Positions 39,901 through 51,600 of a DNA stretch of 64,000 nucleotides are shown here, piece after piece. The position numbers were made by a program, and so were the translations under genes. The notes beneath the pieces were generated by a model. The model searched no databases, was not told the origin of the DNA, and saw only the letters and a program-made list of their open reading frames with translations. The stretch lies in contig NC_080417.1 in assembly GCF_029873635.1 (NCBI RefSeq), forward strand, positions 28,859,682 to 28,923,681, read 5' to 3'. Position 1 is the first letter of the stretch. Every line of letters begins with the position of its first letter. The stretch is from Malania oleifera (taxonomy: Eukaryota > Streptophyta > Magnoliopsida > Santalales > Ximeniaceae).

Positions 39901-42900
39901 TTTTCCTGTGCTCAAGTTTACTTCTCATTTTGAGTGTTTTGTGTGCAAATTAGGTAAGCATATTAGTATATATATTCCATCTAGAGTTGTATCTTGTATT
40001 AAATCACTATTTTCCCTATTCTTTTGTATGGATGCTTCTAAAACCTTGTGGATTGTTGCTGTTTCTTAAATCCTGTTTTCGGCTTAATGGAAGCCTCCAG
40101 TATTCTAAGCGGGTAAATTCCCTTTTTATCGTGTTCCTAGAAACATCAATATTCTATATTGTGCCTTGTGTCTTTGGGTGCAAATGTTTTGTTCATATTC
40201 CATGTACTAGTCAAAACAAGTTCTCTCCTTGTGACGTTACATTTGCCTTTGTTTGGTACTTGAGAACTCCAAAAGTATATAGATGTTCTGATTCTCAGAA
40301 AATATGTTAGTGCAAATGTTACCTTTTCCTAAGGAACATTTTAGTGTCAAGTTCTTCTTGGATGAATCTATTTTTGAGTCCAACACCGATTATAGTTTCC
40401 CCTTGTGCGTTGATCTCAAGTTCATGCCCTAATCCCTCTAGGAAAAAAACTTCTGCTCCTTTTCTAAATTCATCGTATTACTGACCAAAAAACAAATGAG
40501 GGTTTATGATCAATGGAAAGCAAGCATAGACATCATTGCCACCGCGCAGCCACATCTTTCATGCTCCACTGTTTTGAGTACTAGTTTTGTGGGCTCATCC
40601 CAGTGTGACATGGATTCGCCAACTGCTATTTGGTCACTGGTACCAACACTCAAAAATTCTTAGTTGCTCATCCTATTGCTCATTATGTTAACCTTTATAG
40701 TCTTATGAGTTCTTTTGCCTTCTTTATTCCATTTGATTCTATCCCTTCCTCACATGCTAAGGCACTTTTATGCCTGAGCTAAAGCATGAAATGGATGTAG
40801 AAATGGATGTCATTACATGCAAAGAATGGATGCCTTGACCGACTGCCAAAGAAACATAGGACTTGGTGGATCTTCCTCTTGGTAAGGAGTTGGTTAGATG
40901 TCTAGTCCTTTGCATTCTTTTGCCTTGTCTACTTCCTTTGTTTCTATCCCTTCCTCACATGTTGAAGTGCGTTTTGAACCTAGTTGCAAGCATACAGTGA
41001 ATGCAGAAGGGGATGCCTTGACCACTCAAGAGACATGGGACTTCATGGATCTTCCTCTTGGTAAGGAGATGGTTATATGTCATTGGGTAGATACCATTGA
41101 ATATCTTCCTAACAGCTCTATCAAAGGGCTCAAGGCTCGATTGGATGCCACAAGATACACCCAAACATATTGTGTTAAATAATAGTCGTGCATTGATCTC
41201 ATTGGCAGCTAATTTTGATTGGCCCTCAACCTCATAATAGTTAAATGTGAAAAATGCATTCTTGTTTAAAGATTTGAAGGCAGATGTATACACGGAGCAA
41301 TATCCTGGGTATGTTGGTTAAATAGAGGATAGTAAGTTTTGTAAGTTGCATCAAATCATTTATGGCATTTGCATTCTCCTCAGGCATGGTTCAGCAAATT
41401 TAGTATGGTGGTCTCTACGTTTGGTTTTATCCATTGCTACTCTGATCATTCAGTCTTTGTCAGCAAAAAGGAGACAAATGTGGTACTTCTAGTAGTTATG
41501 TTGATGATAGCATCATCATTAGCCATTGTTTTAAAAGGCAAAGGCATGAGATGAGGCGTTGTACCCTTGTTGAGGCAAGGTGTAAGCTTCAAGGCATTGA
41601 GGCATAAGCCTTTTGAGATTTTTTTTTATTTTAAAAATATAAATAAATTATATATACAAAAATTAACATGAAATTTATTTAAATAAATTATAAAATTTGT
41701 TGTCTGAGTTTTAAACTAAAAATAGTTTTAAAAAAAATCAAAACACCTACTCCTCGAGGCATTAAGGTGTAAGCCTTTTGAAAATTTATTTCTTAAGCCT
41801 TTTGAAAATTTATTTTTTATTCTAAAAATATCAAAAAAATAAAATATACAAAAAGTAATATGAAATTTTTTTTTTTTTTTAAATTATAAAATTTGTTGAC
41901 TAATAAAACAAGCTGTCTTCATTGCCCATACACCATATTACTGTAACTGAAATGCTACAGCCACATGACCTTTCTACAACCACATGCCCTCCTTGCAAGT
42001 TGCCTATCCACCCAGTAAAAAATATATTGTTGTTTTAGTTGCCTCTCTGAGTCTCTCTCATCATCTTCTTTCCACAGTCCACTGCCTCCATCAAAAAGAG
42101 TCTCGAGCCAAGAAAAAGACACTTGATACGAGAGAGCAAGTGAGAGAGAGACTCGAGATGAGAGTGAGACACTCGAAAGATGACCCAATTGTTCCGTTGC
42201 AGAGCAAGAAAGAGATGAACAGCTGGACATAGGTGGCAATGCAGTCATCCCATCGGAGGAGCTCGTTGAAGAAGATGACAGTGGCTCTTTGTCGAAGCAA
42301 TGGAGCACTCGTCGAAGGAGGAGTCTTTGATCATTCAATTATTCATTCATTCTTTGATAAAAGCAAAAACGAAAGGGAATTTCTGCCCTATTTTGCACTT
42401 TCTTTAATTTTTTTTTATATTATAAAAACAAGTAATGGGCTGGTTCAAGAATGCATGCTCCTTCCCCTCTTTGAGGCAAAACGTGTTTTTTTTCAATGGA
42501 ATCCTCTGCTCTAACCCAAAAAGCATACGCATTTGCACAATTTCCGCCTTTTGAACTATGCCTCAATGCATTCTAGCATCAAAATGCATCAAGGTGTGCC
42601 TCAAAAATGCCTTTAAAAAAACTGATCACTAGTAGTGACCAGAGTAGGATTGTAGATGTCAAGCAATGGCTTCAAGAAAAATTTCAAATCAAGGTCTTGG
42701 TTCGACAAATTTAGTATGGTGGTCTATACATTTGGTTTTATCCACTACTACCCTGATCATTCAATCTTTGCCCACAAAAAGGAGACAATTGTTGTACTTC
42801 TAGTAGTTTATGTTGATGATAGCATCGCCACTAGTAGGGACTTGAGCATAATAGCAGATGTCAAGCACAAGAAAAATTTCAAATCAAGGACATGGATACT

Positions 42901-45900
42901 CTGCATTACTTTCTTGGTATTGAGATTGTAGAGTGTAAGAAAGGATTGAATCTATCTCAATGAAACATTCTTGAACTTGCTAAGTAAGACCAACAAGTTT
43001 GGAGCAAAACAAATTGATATTCTCATAATCCTATGCATCGCAATATGAAATTGCCTATGATGTTGGACCAGATTTTGAAGATAACAATCAATATAGGCAA
43101 TTGGTTGATAAGTCATTCTACTTGACAATCACTTGATCTAGCATTACCTTTACTGCGAGTGTGGTGAGTCAATTTATGGAAAATACCAACCAACCACGGG
43201 ATGTTGTTTGCATTATTCTACGATATCTCAAAAAGCTCTCCATGGGGAGGTTTGATATATAAATGTAATAGAAACTGTGAGATCAAAGGATGCTTCAATG
43301 CAAATTGGGCTGGCTCTGTAGGTCGATATTGTACATCTATGGAAGGTAATCTGGTTACATAGCATAGCAAGAAACAAGCTATTTTGGCAAGATCTAGGGC
43401 TGAAGTAGAATACCAAGCCATGGCTGTTGTGAGTGAGCATGTGTAGTTGAAGTCTCTTATATTGAGACAAGATGCTTTGTTGCAAACCGATATGTTTTGT
43501 GATAATCAAGTTGTATCCTAGCAACCCAGTGTTTCATGAGAGGATAAAGCACATTGAAGTTGATTAGCATTTTGTGAGCGATTATATGTTAAAGTAGGTT
43601 GTGCGGCTCAATTTGTGATGTTGATTACTTGGGCAATGTTTTTTTATGAAGGCTTTATTTAAATCTAACTTGTCTAATGAACATAACAAGCTCGGGTTAG
43701 ATGATATTTATAAACCTGCAACTTGAGGGGAAGTGTTAAAACTTAGAAGAGTTGCTATTTTAGTATTATGAGGTTTTAAGCAGGGGCATTTTTGTCTTCT
43801 TGATGATTAATATATAAGAGGACAGAGCTCGAGCTTTATGTATGCTCCAGCCTCCAGTCCGCCCCTTCCCCAGACCCCATACACGCAAGAGCTTTGTGCA
43901 CCGAGCTGCCTTTTTTTTTTTTTTTTTCCCCTCTTCTCTTCTCTCCTCCACACCTAACTATACAACAAGCACCCTTTTCTTATGACGGATCATACTCAGC
44001 TTATTTACCCCAAGTATTTCTAATAAGTGAAAAAAGAAATAAGTACTTATTTTATAAATGGTACAAAATGGGGAAAGGGTTTTGCAAACATGCAAAAAAA
44101 TGTAAATGGAGGAGCATCATCTTTTAAGGGTAGGGTCAGTCATCCTAACACATTTGACTGTTCCTTGTTTATTGTACATGCATAAGCAAAAAAATCCAAA
44201 GGGATAAAATAGCATCCCAAGCAAAATCATGCTTTGCTCTTGCTTTCATTACTCAAAATTAATCAGTGGCAACATTTCCAATCATGTAATAACAGCTACC
44301 AATCATGATAGATCCCATGAAATCAAAATAAATAAATAAATAGATGAACAAACATTTTTCTAAATTTACGGAAAAGAGCTGGCCACCAAAGGAAAGAATA
44401 AAATGTTCCCATGATGTAAGGGACATCCAAAAGGCATAACCCATCATATATTAGCATAGAAGATTAAACAGAAACATAAAAGTAGTGTTCAGGTACATAC
44501 CAAGAAAGAAGTTTGTCCGCAAACACTTCCACAATGCTGAAAGATCCATAAGCTGTTAATATTAAAAGAGGAAGTTATTGATTGCATGGGGGAGTACAAA
44601 GGCACGCACTTCCACAATTCTGTCAAACAATAAGAATAATGCCACTCAACCATAAACACAGACCAGGCAAACAAACTAGAAAGGGGGCAAAAGTTATTCA
44701 CTTAATGAACCACTGTACTACCTTAAACATATGAAAAACAATAGGTTATTCAACTGGTTCGCACTTATATAGCATGTGGAGCATACAAAGTGAATCCAGG
44801 ATGAAAAAATGTAGCTCCTAGGCAATCACTTTATAAATCGGCTTAGGCACTCATGAAACTATCCTATGTTAGATGGAATTGGGTATGTATGTTAGATGCA
44901 GAGGCTTGTCCAGACAATAGATTTGTTTTTGCCCCATCTTAGAACACATGAAGGCAAACAACGAGAAGGGCTTCCAAGTACAAAGGTAACAATTTAATGA
45001 AGGCCAACAAACACAACATGGCATGTACACAACTTAAGCTGTAGAAAGTCATAGACAATCATAAATTGTGGACCTCTTTCTTTTCCCTCAGTCCTTACAA
45101 ACCTTCATAATCACAAAAATGCAGTGAATTTTAATTAAGAATACCAAATATTCCCTCAGAAAAATGGACTAAGATTTCAAATGTGATCACCTAGAGAGCT
45201 AAACATGGAACACATGATATAGCATATAATATAGACAGTCTTGCTTTCTATTAGCTATGCAAATTCCAAATTAAACACTGTTAAACGTGAAAACATCCAA
45301 GCAGGATGGAAATGTACAATCAATAACAAGTAAACATCATATGTTTTTTCAAAATGAGATATAGCCTGATGCACCTCCAGTGAAACAGGATCTCATCTTA
45401 TATAAACTAAAACTAAAACTAAAACTGAGAAAATCTAAGCATCTAGAATTATTGAGGAAATTTAAACTTAAGCCATACAACTCAAAGCATACACTATCTG
45501 TACAAGTAGGCATGGTGAAATGGGTCATGGCCAATTCGATAACCAGGAGAATGAGGGTCCAGCAGTCTGTCTGTTCAACCATGAAGTCAGTACTGTCCTC
45601 TCCCCTCTCACTCAACTTGAAACTTGAAAGAGGGGACAGACAAGCTTCTGATAAGTATGTTAGAGAGAGGAGGAAGATCCCATTTGATATCAAGCTTTTC
45701 CATTACATAGCTATCTCATTCCCATTCCCACTGCTTCTTTCCTTGTCACCCTGGAATTTTGTTAGGTGATGATTAAATCCCCATTTTTGTTTTTTTGGTT
45801 TGCTCTCTTGGGCCAGTGAACGCAGTGCAAGGATCTACTTTGTTTAAATATTGAGCATGGATAACTTAATCTAGCCAGATTGTAATAACAGGAATACCAC

Positions 45901-46911
45901 TCACTAACCAAAAATATGGAGACACTCAAAACAGTAAGGTAACATTAAGACTATTGGTCAACTATCTACTTCCAAGAAATCATCCTTCAACTGATTCAGA
46001 TTAAAATCTTTATCAAGTTGCCCAAAATTAATTTGAACAAAAACTTCATCACACTGCTATCTACAGCTATCCATTGGCTAGTTCAAATGTTCTATCACCC
46101 ATATGCCTGGAACTGCTAAACAAGTGAAGGATCCCAATGAGACCTTACAAACCTTTTCCCAGATTTTTACAACTAAAAAAAATCCCCCTTACTTCGTGTA
46201 TTGTTAAATATCCTTGGCTAGTTCAAATGTTCTATCACCCATATGCCTGGAACTGCTAAACAAGTGAAGGATCCCAATGAGACCTTACAAACCTTTTCCT
46301 AGATTTTTACTACTAAAAAAAATCCCCCTTACCTCATGTATTGTTAAATATCCTTGGGTTGACACAGACCTAGAAACTAGGTCTGAGTAAAGCCTTGTTG
46401 GACTGCAGCACCTGGCATTACATATGAGAGAATGCCTCTTACAGCATAATAACAAAGAACCTTTTGACTGGAAACTCTTAAGACTTCACAATTTACATGC
46501 AACATTGAGAAAAGGGCCCATAAAAGCCCCAAGAATGGCAATGTACTTTAGGGAGGTCACAACTTCAACTGAGAACCAATGTCAGGTATGAAGGCCCCAA
46601 AAGATGATGAATCTATGAATGTTCCAATATTAACAAACTTCGACCAAAACTACATTATTTTAAAAAAAAAAACAAAAGAAAAAACAACAAAACTCCCAAC
46701 CTGCCCAATATAAAAGCCATCTTTGTTGCTCATTTTGATCTTTTCTCTCAATAGCTCTAAATGTTGAGTATACAGGTACGACAATCCCCACAGAACAGCT
46801 GCACAAGTGAACAATCAACATTAATGCTACCACGCTATTATTTTGCAGAGGATTAAGCACAGCAAGACATTTTCTTTATTCAAGGAAAGATGGCTATAAT
46901 CATGCACATAC

Positions 46912-46958
<47 letters not shown>

Positions 46959-49900
46959 CTAATAGATTGAAGATGTATTTTTAGAAGCAAGAGCTGGCAT
47001 TCTAGGAATTTTTTAGACACCAAAATTATTTCAAAGCAAGAACTAATCCTTACTGCATTCCAAAATCTTGTTCTATTTTTCAGATCAGAAATTAACCACA
47101 TAACATCTAAAATGTTTAGACCAAATTGCAATACAGATCTCACCATGCTGTTCGAATAACAACATTAGAACCAAGTGGACAAAGCAGCAACCGCAGCCCA
47201 ACCTGTAACACATGGAAAACACCACCAATTTTAAAGATATTTTAAAGCATGTAACTATAATGGCAGGAATGACTCTCATTCCAACCATAAAACAAGACAA
47301 CAGTAATAAACAAAAAAAACAAACTTCATTGCATCTTTTTTCCTGGCATACTCAATAAACATACAATTTTATATGTTAATAAAAAACAAATAGTTTCAAA
47401 AAGATACATCAAATGGTTTCTATGAGATAAATTTTAAATTATCTTGCACAATATCATTTTTTTGTGAAGACGACCCTCTCCACATTCTAAATCTAAGATG
47501 TATCTTAGCAGGGTTTGAGATGGTTTCAGGTTTGAAAGCTAACCTTAGAAAAAGTGAGATCATTCCAGTTGGAGAAACTGTAGACAGGCCTCTCCTTTGC
47601 TGGCCTTCTAGGCTGTAAAATGGGTATTTTTCTAACTACCTTGGGCTACCTCTTGGCACCAAATTCAAAGATAAAGGAGTGTGGGATCCCATCATTGAAA
47701 ATTTTGAAAAAAGGCTCGCTGGATGGAAGAGGAATTTCTTACCAAAAGGTGGCAGACTCACTCTCGTTAAAGGCACCTCGACAAATCTCCATGTTTACTT
47801 CATGTCTCTCATTCCCCTTCCGACTTCAATTGCCAAGAGACTTGAAAGAATTCAAAGGAGGCTTCTTTAGAGGAGCTTCAGGGTGGAATTCAAATTTCAT
47901 CTTGTCAATGGGCATTGGTGAAACAACCCTTTCATTTAGGAGGCTTAGGTTTGAAGTCCCTCCACATCTTCAATAAAGCACCATTAGGTAAATGGTTGTG
48001 GAAATTCATGATTGAGAAAGACCATCTTTGGCGGGAAATCATTGCTGTGATATATGGGCTTGAACATAATGATTGGATCTCCAGGCTATCAAAGGACCAC
48101 ATGATGTAGAGGTGTGGAATTTCATCAGGAAAGGCTGGAATGATTTTGCTTCTTGTATCAGATTTCAGGTGGGGAATGGGAACAACATTTATTTTTGGCA
48201 TGTCTCGTGGTGCGACCAAGAACTCTTAGCATCTTATTTCCAGCCATCTACACCTTTGCCTGTGATACAGATGCCTACGTTAGACAACACCTTCAAACCT
48301 CAGATCAGTGGCTCTTTTGGACATCCCCTTCCTCAAAAATGTGGAAGATGGGGAACTAACCAGCTCACAGTCTTTTACAGCTTTCTTTACAACGTCCAGC
48401 ACCAAAATAGTACTGATCTTCCTGTTTGGGCCTTAGATGAGAAGGGGGCCTTCACTGTTAGATCCTTCTACAGGAAGCTCTTCCCTTTAGAGTCAAGCAA
48501 CTTTCATTTCCATTGGACTCAGATTTGGAAGACAGCTGCCCCGACAAAAGTTGCCTTCCTTGCATGGGAGGCAACTCATGGTAAGATTTTGACTCTGGAT
48601 AATTTGTAAAAAAGGGGTCTGTTAGTCGCCAACAAATGTCCCCTTTGAATGGCTGACGCAAAATCTATAAAGCACATCTTCATTCACTACACTTGGGCCA
48701 GGAATCTATGGACTATGGAGTTGTATCTGATCGGACAATGGTGGGTGATTGCTAACTCTGTGGGAGGGGAACTCTAGGCATGGAAAGGGATTCGGGCAAC
48801 AAAGGAGAAGAGAAAGGCTATGTCCCTTAGTCCCCTTGCAATTTTATGGTGCATTTGTAAAGAGAGGAATAGGTGAGTGTTTTAAAAATTCAACATCAGC
48901 AGCCCAGATCAGCAAATAGCACTGGTTTACTGTGGTCAATAGCTGGCATAGTGGGACTATTGTTAATGACTATGATGTAATCTTTGTTTTATGTGACACT
49001 AACTGTACCACGGGCTGGCATCCCCTTGATTCCTTTTCAATAAAGTTTCCTTTACTTACAAAAAAATAGAATTAGAAAATAGTAGTTCAAGAAGCACATG
49101 ATCCTGGTTGCCCAACACAATTCCCCCAATGCTAAAAATATTCATGATCCTCAGCAGCTTCTTGACAGCTTCCCTTGCATTACTAGGCATGAATATTTTG
49201 TCGCAAAATTAATCATATTTTTTTTTTTGAATAATTATCAGACAAATCTCTTTGAATACCAAAAATACGAATTTTTTTTGTTATGGCAATTAGAAAGTTA
49301 TTAACTCCTATTTGATCATTGTCCATGTCATGCCAGATCTTTTATGAATATGAGAGAGAGAGAGAGAGGAGAAAAAAAAATTAATTGATGATACAATATC
49401 TTGCTTTGTTAAGAAGAATAATAAGCGATAAAACAACGAGGCATGCTTGAAAGACATTGTGAAGAACAAGAGGAATGCAGCCTGATTAACAAAAAAGGTA
49501 ATTTTATTGAATATTCCTGAAGGGCATCCAAGAATTAAGAAAATAGAGGAACTCCAACTCCTTAAACTCAATAAGGATAATGACCAACCAACTGATAACA
49601 TCATTAGGGGTCAGTTGTTAGGAATTACCCAATGCAATCCATAAAAAAATATGTTAAGTAGGCAACATTGCTACATACTTCTTAATGGTCGAAAAGATAT
49701 ACCACATATTGCCTCCTATATTATGATGAAAGAAACTAATAGGTCACAGTCCCTCGCCCCAACCATATGAAGTTGGTTCCAGCCCAACAAAACCCGTCTA
49801 CAATAAATGCATGTAATTATAGAATTGATATATCACTTATCTTTCTCTTTCTCTTCGCTTTTTCCTTTTAGAGTGGGGGTGGGGGATGGGAGGGTAATGA

Positions 49901-51242
49901 TCGAATTTTTACCCAATTATCAATTTGCATCAATGCAATCTTTATTACACCACTACCTTCATAAATATCCTTTGGACATCACCTAACGTAAAAAATGTCT
50001 TCTTATCTATCTCTTCTTTGATCTTTCATATTCTAGTCCTCCATCTCGACATCCCATAATCATAGCTTCACCTATGATACAGACTTCATAATGGAGCGTT
50101 CATTTGATCTAAGATTCTAAATGGCATCTAAATAAAGGCAATGTCTGCATCGTTTCACTAAATAAGCAAACGAGTTAGACATCAACGAGTTTAGTGATAA
50201 CATTTCTCTAAAATTGGTATGATTGAATCAAACATATTCCCATGTCCGATTCGGTAAGAGCGAAATTCAGAGGTCACTCTGCAATTTTACCCATGATGTT
50301 TTAATTACTTGTTTTAAATTTGTCACCCTATGAGAATATTGTATCATCCATTTTCACCATCTCAACTCCTCACCAAACTTAAGTTGGAATGTGACTATGT
50401 GACAACAGCAATAATAATAATAATAAATTAATAATAGTTAATTAATTAATTAACAAGCACCTTTCAATTTCAAAGTACATAAAAACTAATTAATAATATA
50501 TATGTATAAGAAGGTGTGTTTCTTATCAAATGGAAACTATTTCAAGTAATTCAACCTAACCTCCAGACTCATTCCTTCATAGCAACCTATTTCGACTGCC
50601 CTTCCACTTCAATTGTCATTGCTTCCACACGTCCTCAACACAGTCATTTAATTTGATTGGAACTTCTCTACACTTCAAATTCACCAGACTACCGGGGTGA
50701 CTCTCTAAAACTCTACCTCACAGCTTGTCCAAAAGATATGATCTAACATGAATTCTTATGCTTGATCCCTGCAACTCACACCATAATAGTTAAACTGCGT
50801 AACAACTAATAACACGAACAGGATAACCACACCATTAGAACACAGTTCGACGAAGTAGCCACAGTTTCACGATTATCTAATCATAGCCTCGCTCCATCAT
50901 TTTCCCAAATAAAATTACACTCACACTTATAAGAGCGATTGTAAGACGATCATAAGATTTATCATCAACATTCTCTGATAATTTTAACGGAAGGGCATCA
51001 AACGCATAAATACCACGATTGACTATCGAAAGCAGGTAGAACGAGAATTTGAAAAAACCAATACACAATAAACATAAAATGGGGTAATTCGCAGGACACG
51101 ACAAATGAAGATATAATGAAATTCCAAACCCTAGCCAACTTCCAAACCCTAGCCGACAGGTAGAAAAAGAAGATGAAACTTAGAAAATTTAAAGAATCAT
51201 AGTCTAAACCTCGCTTGTGAAGTTCGAACCGAGAAGAGACAT
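24948..51242 (-). CDS. HVA22K: HVA22-like protein k (TB2/DP1/HVA22 family)
   Basis: Eight coding exons on the - strand, all with GT-AG borders and matching phases: 51242-51210, 47202-47144, 46798-46701, 44552-44501, 30773-30710, 25547-25452, 25214-25142 and 25057-24948. They total 585 nt, 194 residues plus TGA. The protein opens '[19 protein letters not shown]'. The HVA22 core has '[17 protein letters not shown]', '[19 protein letters not shown]' and '[11 protein letters not shown]', hydrophobic stretches of the reticulon-like hairpin type. The k/i-type signature '[13 protein letters not shown]' and '[11 protein letters not shown]' follows, then a short polar tail ending 'DTESDRED'. Length fits the family (about 200). 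HVA22/DP1/Yop1 proteins shape tubular ER, and several plant members respond to ABA and stress. The gene covers 26 kb because introns 1 (4.0 kb), 3 (2.1 kb), 4 (13.7 kb) and 5 (5.2 kb) are loaded with transposons. Confidence 0.92.
26583..27173. mobile_element. Tourist/Harbinger-like MITE, copy 1
   Basis: A 591-bp AT-rich element. Its left end is GGGGCTGTCTAGTATCACT and its right end, on the other strand, is GGGTCTGTTTGGTG. It is flanked by TTA on both sides (26580-26582, 27174-27176), the Harbinger-type duplication. Inside, 'GAGAAACGAAAATCAAAAACC' type sequence occurs at one end and its mirror ('GGAGAAACAAAAATAGAA') at the other. It is closely related to the copy at 61516-62194. It lies in intron 5 of the HVA22k-type gene and has no coding capacity. 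Confidence 0.75.
28915..29144. mobile_element. Short MITE-like element
   Basis: Left end GGGGCTATTTGGTTTG; right end, on the other strand, GGGGCATATGTTTGACC. The flanking triplets (TAA and TGA) only partly agree. It is about 230 bp, non-coding, in intron 5 of the HVA22k-type gene. It is probably another Harbinger-like MITE. Confidence 0.45.
31253..31717 (-). repeat. 3' LTR of the Ty3/gypsy element
   Basis: The lower-coordinate LTR, about 465 bp. It is bounded outside by TGATGTAGGA and inside by TCCATCA at 31711-31717. A purine tract (AGTGGAGGGAGAA on the - strand, 31718-31730) lies right against its inner edge, which is the expected polypurine tract. About 215-260 bp of it align well with the other LTR. 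The rest is a purine-rich stretch that the other copy shares only in part. Confidence 0.8.
37256..37538 (-). repeat. 5' LTR of the Ty3/gypsy element, alignable part
   Basis: The upper-coordinate LTR, ending TCCTACATCA at 37538 next to the target duplication. Similarity to the 3' LTR starts near 37256 ('GGGAGAAGGGGAAGAACA') and runs to the end. The inner edge and the primer-binding site could not be placed with confidence. Confidence 0.65.
38650..38957. mobile_element. MITE-like foldback element
   Basis: Left end ATGTTTGGTTCACAGAATG; right end, on the other strand, GGTTCTGTTTGGTTTGCGG. Inside, 'GGAATAGCTATTCC' palindromes and 'CTATTCC' motifs occur on both strands. About 300 bp, non-coding, in intron 4 of the HVA22k-type gene. 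No clear target duplication. A related 'atttggttcagggctggaatgag' segment starts near 37782. Confidence 0.45.
39041..39224 (-). mobile_element. tRNA-derived SINE (Au-SINE-like), complete, antisense
   Basis: A 184-bp body in - orientation. On the - strand it has a B-box-like GGTCACATATTCAAGTC, then 'GGAAACAATCTCTTTGCAT' and a tail through 'CAAAGCGAAGAGCC', the layout of Au SINEs. It is flanked by a perfect 13-bp direct repeat CATCTAAAATATA (39028-39040 and 39225-39237), the target-site duplication. It lies in intron 4 of the HVA22k-type gene, in the same sense as that gene. Confidence 0.8.
39700..43849 (+). mobile_element. Ty1/copia relic with 3' LTR start (fossil)
   Basis: An old copia element in + orientation, antisense to the HVA22k-type gene whose intron 4 holds it. 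Recognisable pieces in order: GAG-pre-integrase ('LHALFGHPS...CFVCKLGKH', about 39.85-39.95 kb), integrase-like traces, reverse transcriptase with 'HSVFVSKKE' and 'VDDSIATS' (about 41.4-42.95 kb), and an RNase H region (about 43.2-43.5 kb). A purine tract ACTTGAGGGGAAG lies just before a TGTTAAAAC at 43734, which I take as the 3' LTR start. No 5' LTR was found. It is badly broken, with many disabling changes, and another transposon is inserted in it (41528-42622). Confidence 0.75.
41528..42622. mobile_element. GGCAAAGGC foldback element inserted in the copia relic
   Basis: About 1.1 kb with ends GTTTTAAAAGGCAAAGGCA and, on the other strand, TTTTTTTAAAGGCATTTTTG. It shares subterminal 'ggcataagcctttt' motifs with the copies at 12287-12879 and 19896. 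The host reverse-transcriptase sequence continues on both sides. The flanking 8 bases are only weakly alike (ATTAGCCA versus ACTAGTAG), so a hAT-type 8-bp duplication is possible but not shown. The inside (about 41940-42340) is less AT-rich and has no recognisable protein. Confidence 0.6.
43850..43938 (+). mobile_element. 5'-truncated Au-SINE-like tail
   Basis: It contains 'CCGCCCCTTCCCCAGACCCC' and 'AGAGCTTTGTGCACCGAGCT' followed by a T run of about 20, which is the typical 3' half of an Au SINE. The tRNA-like head is missing. It lies within or directly after the copia 3' LTR remnant. Confidence 0.7.
44553..46070 (-). other. HVA22k intron 3, lower part
   Basis: Intronic DNA of the HVA22k-type gene. 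I recognise no transposon, RNA gene or exon in it. A short AAAACT repeat occurs near 45405-45425. Confidence 0.6.
46071..46352. repeat. 140-bp tandem duplication
   Basis: Two consecutive copies of a 140-bp unit beginning CCTTGGCTAGTTCAAATG (with CCATTGGCTAG in the first copy), period 140, differing at only a few positions. The near-identity implies a recent duplication. It is in intron 3 of the HVA22k-type gene. Confidence 0.9.
46917..46956. repeat. (GA)n microsatellite
   Basis: About 20 GA units in intron 2 of the HVA22k-type gene, antisense (CT)n in the transcript. Intron 2 is only about 345 bp, so this tract makes up a good share of it. Confidence 0.95.
47462..49071 (+). mobile_element. 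5'-truncated L1-type LINE
   Basis: In + orientation inside intron 1 of the HVA22k-type gene, hence antisense to it. The C-terminal part of a plant L1 ORF2 is readable in several frames: '[12 protein letters not shown]' and '[11 protein letters not shown]' from the end of the reverse transcriptase, '[19 protein letters not shown]', then a zf-RVT region with '[17 protein letters not shown]', a CPLC and 'IKHIFIH'. The frame is interrupted by frameshifts (for example between about 47620 and 47680, and near 47870) and stops (48607), so it is inactive. The 3' end has 'TCAATAAAGTTTCC' and a short A tail near 49065. The endonuclease half is missing, as usual for 5' truncation. No target duplication was found. 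Confidence 0.8.
49072..51209 (-). other. HVA22k intron 1, upper part
   Basis: Intronic DNA between the LINE and exon 1. It has a short (GA)n at about 49351-49369 and an AATAAT run near 50410. Two close 'CAAACCCTAGCC' copies at about 51125-51152 carry the AAACCCTA telo-box-like motif, which is common near plant transcription starts, here on the non-template side. Nothing else is recognised. Confidence 0.5.
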
Positions 51243-51600
51243 TCCGCTGGTAAGCAAAGAGGATTTGAGAAGCGGCAATTTACAGTGTTATTGTGAAATT
51301 ATCGATCAAAGTCGAGAACGGTGGAACGAACGCACCCGATTTCGGAGTTCTTTGCCAATATTCCCGCTCCCAGAGCCAGAGGGCGTCGGTAGGGGAGAGA
51401 AGAGGATGGATTCTGGCCAATGAGAGACGCCTATATTCTCGTTTGACATGGATTGGGTCTCACTCAATCAACTATTGGGTGCCCAAAAGAAAACGACGAC
51501 ATTTAGAGAAGGAATACATCCAAACAGGCGGCGGTGGGCCCCTAGTTACCAATTCTAAATGGGAATGAAGGAGAATAACTCATGGAAATGGAACTGCAAA
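51243..51600 (-). promoter_or_regulatory. 5' UTR and promoter region of the HVA22k-type gene
   Basis: The start codon complement is at 51240-51242. The - strand just before it reads '...TTTGCTTACCAGCGGA', giving an A-poor but acceptable start context. The 200-300 bp above are richer in GC than the surrounding intron and intergenic DNA, as expected of a 5' UTR and proximal promoter. No TATA box or known response element could be assigned. Confidence 0.4.

Noticed and set aside
42233-42514. 93-codon frame inside the foldback element
   Set aside because: Overlapping frames exist on both strands, with no domain and no sign of a transposase.
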